Source: Cochliopodium minus (lineage: Eukaryota; Discosea; Himatismenida; Cochliopodiidae). Taken from it: a stretch of DNA of 13,049 nucleotides. The stretch's first letter is position 1. Each line of letters starts with the position of its first letter. The notes below the pieces were generated by a model. That model ran no database searches, was not told the origin of the DNA, and worked only from the letters and a program-made list of their open reading frames with translations. Positions 1 to 8,229 of this stretch are shown here, one piece after another. The stretch is taken from assembly GCA_024220525.1 (NCBI GenBank), contig JAMYWO010000521.1:1-13049 (forward strand), in the 5' to 3' direction. Both the position numbers and the translations under genes were made by a program.

Positions 1-418
1 TTTTTATTTTTTATTTTTTATTTTTTATTTTATTTTTTATTTTTTATTTTTTATTTTTTATTTTTTATTTTTTATTTATTTTTATAATATTATTTTTATT
101 TTTATTTTTATTTTTATTTTTATTTATTATTTTTATTTTTTTCAATTTATTTTTATTTAGATTTTTTGTCGAATATTTGTTAATTTTACTATTTTTTTAA
201 ATTATTTTATTTCTATTTTTTATTAAAATATTTTTATTATTTTTTTAATTTATTTTAATTGATTTTTTTATTTTTAACTATTTTTTTTTCTTTTATATTT
301 TTATTTCCTTTTCAATATTTTTATTTATAATTTTTTATCTTTCATATTTTACTGTTTTCCATATTTTTTATTAATTTTTAATTTTATTTCATTTTTATTT
401 TCAACCATTTTTTTAAAG
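1..418. repeat. T-rich low-complexity DNA, probably the intron upstream of the first visible exon
   Basis: The first ~78 bases are an almost perfect array of the heptamer TTTTTTA. From there to 418 the sequence is T-rich and non-repetitive, with stops in all frames. It ends in a plausible 3' splice site (TTTTTTAAAG, AG at 417-418), after which composition changes at once to coding. I read it as the 3' part of an intron of the FERM gene. A tiny exon near 160-178, after TTTATTTAG, cannot be excluded, but nothing supports it. Confidence 0.6.
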
Positions 419-1791
419 CGGAGGAAAACATTTTTATGTAACAGAAATTAGTGAGAAGAATATTTTCAGGAGGAACACCATACAGTTGGTCATCACACGT
501 GAGTCCATTCTGAGAATAAACATTGATAAAAAAAGATTGATCAAACTCAACAGTTTCCTCACTTTAAAGCAGTGGGTACAAAAAAAAAATAATAAAGAAA
601 TTTTCGAAAGACTCAAATACAATTGCATGAATAAAAAAAAATAAAATAAATAAAAAAAAAAAATAAATAAATAAAATAAATAAAAATAAAAAATCAAAAA
701 ATCAAAAAAAAATTTTTAAAACAATTTAAAAATAAAATGTGAAAAATAAAAAATAAAAATAAAAATAAAATAAAATTAAAAAATAAATTTTCTTTGTAGA
801 AAAAAAACTAAAAAAAAAAATGAAAAATAAGAAATAAAAAATGATTTAATTAAATTAAAAATTAAAAATTAAAAATTAAAATTTGAAATTTGAAAATGAA
901 TAAAGAAAAATTAAATCAAAAAAAGTTTTTTTGTAAATATTTTTTTTAAAAATTAAAAGAGAGTTCTGGAAGCCAAAAAACAGATCTCTTTCGATTTCTG
1001 TGACGAGATGAACCATTTTGTGGTTTTCTGCCAGTTCCCTGACCTCATCAACAATTACATCTGGACCCAAATCAAAAACTTCAAAAAGTTTTTCGACACT
1101 GACAAGAATTCTGAGAAAGTCAACAAGCCAACACAAATCAGCGAAAACGACAAGAAAATATTTGCCGAGGTTATTTTTTTTATTTTATTATTTTATTATT
1201 TTTTTTTTATTTTTCTTTTTTATTTTTTTTTTTTTTTTTATTTTATTTATTTTTATTTTTTATTTTTATTTTTATTTTTTTATTTTATTTTTATATTTAT
1301 TTTTATTTATTTTTATTTTTTCGATAGTTGTTTGACAAAAAGTTTTCCATGAAGCCTTTTTCTGAGTTTTCAATTTCGGATTTGGAGGTGATGTTGTCTC
1401 GCTATAAAGAACTATGTGTCATAGACGATCCCAAAATAAGAAGACGTAAATTTTTTATTTTTTATTTTTCGTTTTTAATTTTTTAGTTTATTTATTTTAT
1501 TTGTTTTAATTTTTTTCAATTATTTTTTTTTTATTTTTTTTTATTTTTTTTTTTTAAAAAGTCATTTCTGTGCGCAAATTTGGGACCAACCACTTTGACA
1601 CGATATCCCTTACAGACTTAAACTACGAGACATTGTGCCATGAGTTGGTTCGATTTTACTTGGGAATTTCTGCAGTGGAAGCTTCTTCCAAAATAAAGCA
1701 GATTCTACTTTTACCTGATGTTTTGGTGGCGGATGATGAGGACGTTCTTTGTTTGGAAGACAACTACAAACTTGAAGTTGATTTTTATTAA
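419..1791 (+). CDS. FERM F3-lobe (talin-like) protein with C-terminal ubiquitin-like fold, 5' partial, 4 visible exons
   Basis: Exons 419-575, 960-1169, 1328-1445 and 1562-1791 join in phase into 237 residues ending in TAA. The first ~95 residues read as the F3 (PTB-like) lobe of talin-type FERM domains: GGKHFYVTE (strand 1), LVITRESILRINIDKKR (central strands), LTLKQW, then after the intron ISFDFCDE and a helix around IWTQIKNFKKF. By my alignment with talin, the Trp of LKQW falls at the integrin-tail-binding Trp. A linker (LFDKKFSMKPF) follows. The last ~75 residues (RLISVRKF, helix YETLCHELVRFYLG, ILLLPDVLVADDEDVL, NYKLEVDF) look like a beta-grasp (RA/CIDE-N/ubiquitin-like) domain. F1 and F2 lobes, if present, lie upstream of the window. 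The role is inferred: membrane or cortex adaptor for adhesion. Intron 576-959 (384 nt) is A-rich; intron 1170-1327 is T-rich. F3 call fairly sure, C-terminal fold tentative. Confidence 0.75.
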
Positions 1792-2154
1792 CAAAAATTT
1801 TTCCAAGAAAGAAAAAGAAAAAGAAAAGAAAAAGAAAAAAAGAAAAAGGAGAAATTTGTATAAATGTTTCATTAAAAAAGAAAAGTTTTCTTTTCACAAA
1901 AATTTTTTGGCTTCATCAATCTCCCAAAAATTTCTTTCTCCAACAATATTTTTATTTATTTCAAAAATGATGGATTGTTTGATATCATTTTGAATCTAGT
2001 TTTTTTATAACACGAATGAATTGAGCTTTTGTTAAATTTTAGTGAAAGATTTTTAAATCAAAGGTATTTGTTTAGTTTGTTTATTGGATTTTAATCTAAT
2101 ACCCATCAAGTTTTTGGAACAAAAATTTAATGAATTCAAATATAAAAAAAAAAA
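1792..2154. other. Intergenic region with homopurine tract and small hairpin
   Basis: The interval lies between the FERM-gene stop and the methyltransferase ATG. Positions 1805-1854 are 50 purines in a row (repeated AAAAAG/AAAAG units), just after the stop and probably in the 3' UTR. A 6-bp inverted repeat (GAAAAG, TTTT, CTTTTC) spans 1880-1895. From 1900 to 2130 composition is less simple than usual here. Short open stretches exist on both strands, including a 17-codon minus-strand run that ends in TGA, but none matches a family I know or has convincing splice partners. It probably holds the promoter of the next gene. Confidence 0.5.
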
Positions 2155-3208
2155 ATGAAAAAGGCAAATGACTTGATGAAACAGGAAAACATCTGTTATT
2201 GTATTAATAAATATGCCAATAAAAAAAGGTATGATTATTTGGGTTCAAATAAATTCTTGAAGAGGGTAAAATCTTATCTGATAAAAGAGATAAGGAATAA
2301 ATTTTATTTTTCTTATTTTTTTCCTTCAATAAAATCAGTAACAAAAAATGATGAGCTCAAAAATTATTTTTTTAAACTTGAATTAATGAAATATCAAAGA
2401 CAAAGGAGAACATTAGAAATATTGAAAGATGAAAAAGTGATTATAGAGATAGGAGGTATAATAAAAGAAATAAAAAAAAAAATAATAAAAAAAAAAATTA
2501 AAATTAAAATTGAATAGGAGGGCTCAATTCATTGTCAAAATGTTTAAATGACAAAAATTTAAAACTGATGGTGATAGATCCTGTTTTAAAGAGCGAAGTA
2601 GCAGAAAATGTGGAATATTTCGGTGAGAAATTAGAAGATGTCAAAATAGGTCATGATCATTACACTTATTCTGTTGCAATAGTGGGATTAGACTTAAGAA
2701 TGAGTTTAGACGGGTATAATTTTTTTTTTTTTTTAATTATTAAAATTTTTTATTTTATTTTTTTTCAAATATTTTTTTATAAAAGATGGAATTCATTGTT
2801 TAATTTAATTAAATATTCATCAAAAACAGTCATTGGTAATTTTTTATTTTTATTTATTTTTGTATAAGTTTTTGTTTTTGTTTTTTTTATTTTCTTTTTT
2901 TTGTTTTTTTTTATTTTGTTTATTTATTTTATTTTTTATTTATTTTTTTTTCTTCATTTTTATTTTTTATTTCTTTTTTGTCAAATTAATTTTAAAAAGA
3001 GTATTGCACCACTTACCCGGCTGTGAGGAGACAAGTGAAAAAAATTTTAAAAAAAGTACCAGAGAAAAAAGTGAGTTTTGAAGAAGACATCGACTTGGAA
3101 CTCACTGAAAACGAAAAAATAGAGTATAAATATTATGAACGAAGAATAATTGTTTTGGAAGATTCCAAAGAAGAAACTAAAGAGAATTCAAAAGAAAATT
3201 CAAATTAA
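2155..3208 (+). CDS. Class I SAM-dependent methyltransferase, 4 exons, 251 aa
   Basis: Exons 2155-2455, 2518-2713, 2786-2835 and 3000-3208 join without frame breaks (756 nt). The first splice creates VIIEIGGGLNSL (residues 95-106), the glycine-rich motif I that binds S-adenosylmethionine. It is followed by MVIDP (118-122), whose Asp sits where motif II contacts the ribose. A beta-4-like strand (YSVAIVGLDLRMSLD), a helix (WNSLFNLIKYSSKTVIEY) and a Lys-rich C-terminal part complete a Rossmann-type layout. The N-terminal ~90 residues are Lys/Tyr-rich and look like a helical extension. The tail is Glu/Asn/Lys-rich (EETKENSKENSN). The start is the first in-frame ATG, after a 12-A run. Substrate and subfamily are not recognisable: no DPPY- or NPPY-type motif for N-methylation is present. 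Intron lengths are 62, 72 and 164 nt. Confidence 0.78.
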
Positions 3209-3388
3209 ATTAAAATGTACATTAAAAATCAAATTTTTATTTTTGATATAAATGCGCAATAAAAAAAAATTGTGGGAATATTACAAAATTATTATTACAA
3301 AAATCAAATCCTTAGTTTAAGTAAAAATTAATCCTTAATCAAGAATATTTTCATTTATGATTCTCATTTTAAATTTTCACAAAGAAAG
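3209..3388. other. Intergenic region upstream of the LRR gene
   Basis: This 180-nt A/T-rich spacer probably holds the methyltransferase 3' end and the LRR-gene promoter. Its only G+C-rich spot is the nonamer at 3252-3260. Confidence 0.5.
3252..3260 (+). promoter_or_regulatory. Nonamer ATGCGCAAT, candidate regulatory site
   Basis: The site lies 128 bp before the LRR-gene ATG. The same nonamer occurs in reverse orientation at 5333-5341, before the EME1-like gene. A related copy (GCGCAATAAAAAA) lies at 11334-11346. No factor is known to me for it; the regulatory role is inference from position and base composition only. Confidence 0.3.
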
Positions 3389-5229
3389 ATGAAACTAAAA
3401 GAAATTCAAAAAAAAAAAAAATTGAGAAATATGAAAGAGAATTTGAATGTCCAAAAATTGTTTGATAAAATTGAAAGAGGGAAGGAAGAGATCAATCAAA
3501 TTGATCTTCGTGTATTTGTGGGAAATAAGGAAGACACAAGGAAGGTATTTGAAAAATTGAAAGAACTTGATAAAATTGAAAGATATTCTAACTTCTATGA
3601 AACTGATTCAATTGTATTCTTCCCTTATTTTTTGGATTATTTCAAAGATACAAAAAAACTCAAAGATCTAACAATGATAATCACCAATTATAAAGATGAA
3701 GAATGGGAAGATTTCTGTGAAATTCTAAAATCAAATTCCTCCCTTCAAAAATTAAATCTCAATTATATCCAAGGAGATATCTTTGAAAAGACAAGAAAGC
3801 TTTTGGAATCACTCAAACAAAATGAAACACTGAAAGAATTGAGGTTCGCAGGTTTTACAATTGATGGAAAAATGGAAGAGGAAATTTCTAAATTTATCTC
3901 CTCAATGAAGAATATCACATCTTATGGATTTTCAGGAAATGGATCTAGAGAGGAGACAGAGTACAAATTTGAAAAGATAGGAGAATCTTTGAAAAATAAA
4001 GAGAATTTAAAATTTCTTTATTTGGCAAGTATCAATAACCTTGAAAATAAAGTTTCGGAGATTTTGGATTGTAATCCCGAAATGGAAGATCTTACTTTAA
4101 TTGGGACATTTTTCGATGAAAAACATTTGCCTTTTCTCATTAATTCTCTCCAGAATCACAAACAGATTTCTTCTCTCTACTTAAATTTCAGTCTTGAATG
4201 TTTGAAAAATAACGAAATGATTTTGATGTTATCTTCAAACGAATCTCTCAAAAATCTGTACATTTTTTATTTTATATTTAGATTTCTCATATTTAATTAA
4301 TTTAATTAAAAATTATCTTTTCATTTTATTCAGATTTTTTTAAATTTAGATTTCTCATATCCAATAAATTTAATTTAATTTTAAAAATTATTTTATGTCA
4401 TTTATTTTCTATTTTAAATTTAGATTTCTCATATTTTATGAATTTAATTTAATTTAATTTTTATTTAAAATTTAAAAATTATATTATTTTAATTTTTTAA
4501 AAATTTTTCAATTTTAATTTTTGTTTTAAAAATAGAATTTTATCGAGTTGTTACGAAAATGAAAATATGTTAGACTACATCAAAGAAGGTCTTGAAAAAA
4601 ACAATTCACTCGTTCATTTTGAGAGCTATTCCAACAAAATTGGTGAAAATGGAGTACACATCTTTTCTGAATTTTTGAAACACAAAAAGTGGGAGAAATT
4701 AAGATTATCAGGAGTTAAATTGAACGAAAATGAAATTAAAATTCTTTTCTGTTCTTTAAAAAACAATAAATTTCTCAAAAATTTCATTGTAAATGGTTTC
4801 TCCTTATTTATTCCGAGCAAAGAAACAATGAACCACATTTTTGATTGTCTTGAATCTAACAATGTTCTTCAACACATTAGTTTGGATGTTTTTAATTATT
4901 TTTCCTTTCAAAAAATTTTGGATTTGTTGAAAGTGAATCACTCTCTCACCCATTTATATCTCAACACTTCTTTTTATCAACGAATTCAATTTTTGTTTGA
5001 TATTAACAAAAGAATCTCAGCAAAACCATGTTGGAGTGTTGAGAAGCATTCTCATTTCGAGGTTCAATTCAAAGAAAAAATAAACTCTTTTTTGGTTTGC
5101 TTTCACATCTTTTTGAACAACAAAAAACACTTGAAAATTCCAAAACCTTTGCTTCATAGAATATTTGATCAGTGTTCAATTCTTTTTTTGATTGATTTGA
5201 AGAATGTTGATATTAGTGAAATGAAATAA
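3389..5229 (+). CDS. RNI-type leucine-rich-repeat protein, 2 exons, 520 aa
   Basis: Exons 3389-4257 and 4536-5229 join in phase (CT|A = Leu290) to continue an LRR: SLKNL then ILSSCYENENM. From about residue 90 to 440 there are roughly ten irregular repeats of ~28-35 residues with the pattern SLxxLxL followed by a helix ending LKxN, for example SSLQKLNL, NETLKELRF, ENLKFLYL, KQISSLYL, NSLVHF, HSLTHLYL. This is the ribonuclease-inhibitor-like (alpha/beta) class, used for protein-protein binding. The N-terminus is Lys-rich and helical. The C-terminal ~65 residues after WSVEKHSHFEVQF hold a separate conserved-looking segment (INSFLVCFHIFLNN, KIPKPLLHRIF), which might be a degenerate F-box-like or family-specific motif. 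No signal peptide or membrane segment. The first ATG is used; a second Met at codon 15 is possible. Partners unknown. Confidence 0.8.
4276..4491 (+). repeat. Three tandem ~70-nt repeats inside the LRR-gene intron, each starting with an acceptor-like ATTTAG
   Basis: The 17-mer ATTTAGATTTCTCATAT occurs at 4276, 4344 and 4418 (periods 68 and 74), each followed by a diverged T/A-rich tail. All three lie in intron 4258-4535. Each unit carries a 3' splice-site look-alike (TTTAG|ATTTC). Confidence 0.85.
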
Positions 5230-5410
5230 AAAATCCATAAAACTTTCCAAAGTTTAGATCCTATTGTTGCAATTTAAATTTATTAATTATTATTTTTTTA
5301 ATGATCGTTATTTTTTACCTTCTCAGAAAATAATTGCGCATATAATTTATTTGAAAACAAAAAAAAATTGAAAATCTTTTTTATCAACCTCAAAATCATA
5401 CCTATTAGAT
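5230..5410. other. Intergenic region upstream of the EME1-like gene
   Basis: This 181-nt spacer shows no reading frame of interest. It contains the inverted copy of the ATGCGCAAT nonamer at 5333-5341. Confidence 0.5.
5333..5341 (-). promoter_or_regulatory. Nonamer ATGCGCAAT (minus orientation), candidate regulatory site
   Basis: On the plus strand it reads ATTGCGCAT, 69 bp before the EME1-like ATG. It is identical to 3252-3260 in inverted orientation, and both sit inside AT-only flanks. Function is inferred from position alone. Confidence 0.3.
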
Positions 5411-7440
5411 ATGATAGATTTAACTCAATGCTCATATGAAGAAGATTCTTTGGATATAATTATCGATAAGAATAAGAAGAGAAAGAAAGATTCTTTTGAC
5501 TTTGATCTTGTGGATATCTCTCCAATCATCAACAGATCATCCTCTCAGCCCATCCATAAAAAGGATTCGGTGGAGATTATATCTTCTTCCCAACAAATCA
5601 ACCCTCCAAAAAATACAAATGCTCTCAAAGAGAAAAATAAATCAACAAGGGCAAATAGGAAGACCAAAACACATAATATCAATTCACATGATGATAAAGG
5701 TGAAATATAAAACCCTTTTACAAAATTTTCTTTCTTCATAATTTTATGTATCTCTAAATGGATATATATAGAATATTATAAGACGATAATACAAAGATAT
5801 GCATTATCAAGCTATATATATAAAACTTAATCAAAAGATGACATTTTGTTCTTAGGAATTATATATTTCTTCATAGCAATTAAAATTTACTTGATATAAT
5901 TTTCATAACACAAATTGAAACATTTTTTTTGTTTTAATATAAAAGAGGAATCAGAGAATGAAGATCCCAGAAAGAAACCAAAAAACAGCAACAACAAGAA
6001 AAAGCAACCAGCAAAAAAAACAGCAACAACAACAAAGACAAAAACTAAGAAGAAAAAGACATTGGAAGAGATGTTGCAAGAGCTCACCATCTACATGGAC
6101 AAAATGATCATTGAAAAAAACGGCAAAAAAGATACGGAAAAGACAATTTTGAACGAATTAAAAGACATGAAGGTGGAGTTTGTCGAAATGAACATCCCTT
6201 ACTCTGCTGTTATCAAAAGAAATATTTTTGTTGATCAAAATGATGAGGAGGATGGTGGAGAGGAGGAGGAAGAGGAAGTTGTTTCTCATATTTTCATGTT
6301 TTTAAGTTCCTCTTATTTTGTTGATCTCATAACTGAAGGTAAAATAAATTTATTTGGTGAAAAATAATAAAAATTAAAAAAATATTAAAATTGTGAAATA
6401 AAAAAATAGAAAATTTAAAGTTAAAAAAAAACATCATTTTTAAAGTATACTTTAAAAAAAAACTTTAAAATTATACTTGTCGAAAAAATTGAAAAATTGA
6501 ATTTATTGGAAATAATTAAAAATTAATTTTAAAAAAAAAATATTACAAAAATAATAAAAAAAAATTAAAAAAAATTTAAAAATGATACAAAAAAAAAATT
6601 AACAATAGGAAAAGAAAAATTGAGTAAAATAATGAAAGATATCAAGAAAGAGCACAAAGGATTTCAAATAACAATTATAATGGAAAACATTGAATCTGAA
6701 ATTTCCAAGAAAAAAACCATCACCAAAAAAATGTACGAGGAGTATAAATTGTGGTTGAATTTAGAGTTTAGTGTGCATCTTTTCGACACCAAAAACTTTA
6801 CGGAGAGCGTCAAGTTTTTTTTCAGGTTGATTGAAGTTATTTCTAAAAGTTTTTATCGTGATTTGGACGATCATTCTTTCAATTTTTGTATTGATTCCGT
6901 TCATACCTGTAAAGAGTAAATTTTTTATTAATATTTTTTTATTTTTTATTTTATTTTTATTTTTTTATTCATTTTTAATTTTTTAATTTTTTTATTAATA
7001 TTTTTTCATTTTTTATTTTATTTTTTTAACATTTTTATTTTTTCATTTTTTTTTTCTTTTATTTTTTTTATTTTTGTTCAATGTTTTATTTTTTATTTAT
7101 TAAAATCTTTAGCCCGAATAATCCCAAAGAAGTTTGGATTTCTCAACTCTCGCAAATACACATGGTCTCCCAAGCAATGGCAAGAAAAATTGCAGAGAAA
7201 TATCCAAATTTCAGTAAAAATTTTTATTTTTTTATTTTTTATTTTTTGAATTTTTTTTTTTAATTTTTTTTTAAAAAAGAAAGTTTGATGGATATATACG
7301 ATTCAAAGAGTTTGTCAGAGGAGCAAAAGAAAAACATTCTTTCTAACATTGATGTTGCCGAAAAGAAATTAGGGGTTGTCATTTCAAGAAGAATCCATAA
7401 AATTTTTACTTCAAAAAATCCAAATGAACTTGTTTTTTAA
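5411..7440 (+). CDS. EME1: EME1-like subunit of the MUS81 crossover-junction endonuclease, 5 exons, 416 aa
   Basis: Exons 5411-5699, 5946-6338, 6609-6915, 7113-7213 and 7280-7440 join with matching phases (1251 nt). EME1/Mms4 proteins pair with MUS81 to cut branched DNA in the nucleus. The C-terminal part (residues ~334-416) is the clearest match: VWISQLSQIHMVSQAMA, KIAEKYPNFKSL, LSEEQKKNIL, then GVVISRRIHKIFTSKNPNEL, the helix-hairpin-helix region of EME1. Residues ~150-330 fit an ERCC4-like fold (FMFLSSSYFVDLI, FQITIIMENIES) but lack the GDxxxERKxxxD nuclease motif, as expected for the inactive partner. The N-terminus is disordered, with SUMO-interaction-like IDLT (2-5) and DIIID (15-19), basic NLS-like clusters (KKRKK, RKKPK) and an acidic run near 195-207. 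A diverged XPF-family paralogue is the alternative. Confidence 0.8.
6437..6458. repeat. Perfect 22-bp palindrome in EME1-like intron 2
   Basis: TTTTTAAAG, TATA, CTTTAAAAA reads the same on both strands, centred at 6447/6448. A partial copy (CTTTAAAATTATAC) follows within 20 bp. It lies in intron 6339-6608. No function is visible. Confidence 0.7.
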
Positions 7441-7527
7441 ATTGTTTTATAAAATAATAATAATTTTTTTTTTTTAAAACATTAAATTAAAAAAATTAAA
7501 TAATCTTTAATTTCCTCTCGTGATTTA
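7441..7527. other. Convergent intergenic junction (87 bp)
   Basis: The EME1-like stop (7440) and the PMP3-like stop (7528) face each other here. The spacer is A/T only, with a T12 run near 7461. The two transcripts very probably overlap at their 3' ends. Confidence 0.6.
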
Positions 7528-8089
7528 TCAAACTCTCATCTTTGGTATTGTACAAATTATAACTATTAAAAGATAATTGATGAGAATATTTGGAGGAGAA
7601 TAATAAAAAAAAAAAATTTACTGCAAGCATAAACAACCTGTAATAGAGATATGATTGTAAAGAAAATATCAAATTAAAATTTAATTGTTAATTTACCCCT
7701 GGAATGAATCCCCATACTATTTAAAATAAAGTACAAGCAAGTTAAAATAATAAATTTTTTTTTTTTATAACGGGAATAAATTTACCTGTCAACCAAAATG
7801 CAATACATACTTGCGTGCAACAAAAAAGGCAAGTCATTCCCTCTATTCATCATGTGAAATAGAACAGTAAATTATTTATTTTATTTCATTAGAAATTAAA
7901 TAAGAAAAAAAAATTAACCTGGAGACACATAACACATTTTAATTGCCACAGCCAAAGGAGGAAGTATACATGCCAATCTTTGAATATGTTTCTTTTAAAT
8001 GGGATAATATATTTCAATTTTCATTTTTACAAACAAAGCATAAATCTTCCATATGAGCATCTACATCCGGTTTTTTCTATTTTCGACAT
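7528..8089 (-). CDS. PMP3: PMP3/UPF0057-family membrane peptide, 6 tiny exons, 81 aa
   Basis: Minus-strand exons 8089-8031, 7977-7919, 7842-7786, 7716-7697, 7637-7622 and 7562-7528 (59, 59, 57, 20, 16 and 35 nt) join in phase to 246 nt with ATG and TGA. Introns are 53-76 nt, all GT-AG. Family hallmarks fall in order: LACILPPLAVAIKM (first membrane helix with the LPPLAV motif, residues ~21-34) and VWGFIPGVVYACI (second helix with W-x-IPGVxYA, ~59-71), separated by a Cys-rich segment CLFCCTQVCIAFWLT. Family members are ~50-80-aa proteolipids of the plasma membrane or endomembranes that influence membrane potential and salt tolerance (Pmp3, RCI2). The N-terminus (MSKIEKTGCRCSYGRF) is longer than in yeast and rich in Cys. 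Eleven Cys in all is unusual. Exon boundaries are inferred; two are microexons. Confidence 0.78.
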
Positions 8090-8229
8090 GTTGATTTCAA
8101 AAACAATTTTTTATTTATTTTTTTTATAATAATTATTTAATAATCTCAATTTTAATTTGTTTTTAGCACCAAAGTCTAATTTGTCTTTTCTCATAAATCA
8201 AATCAAAACATCAATTTTTTTTTGTACAA
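8090..8229. other. Intergenic region: PMP3-like promoter and PA-7TM 3' end
   Basis: Both flanking genes are on the minus strand and 140 bp separate the PA-7TM stop from the PMP3-like ATG. The spacer is T-rich with no repeat or motif that I recognise. Confidence 0.45.

Noticed and set aside
1-78. Telomere-like repeat at the window ends
   Set aside because: The unit has no G or C, and both ends carry it in the same orientation. Telomeres at two ends would be inverted relative to each other.
576-640. Continuation of the first FERM exon past 575 (VQKKNNKEIFERLKYNC)
   Set aside because: The frame soon stops and no GT donor follows. The donor at 576 joins in phase to 960 and restores the F3 pattern.
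434-697. Minus-strand frame rich in Phe, Leu and Tyr
   Set aside because: It is the antisense of the FERM exon 419-575 plus A-rich intron. The hydrophobic look comes from T-rich DNA.
876-1136. Minus-strand frame of 86 codons with a soluble-looking start
   Set aside because: It overlaps plus-strand exon 960-1169, which matches the F3 lobe and has matching splice phases on both sides.
1900-1990. Possible short minus-strand exon (NFWEIDEAKKFL then TGA)
   Set aside because: No convincing acceptor or upstream exon was found and no family match. A chance open stretch is simpler.
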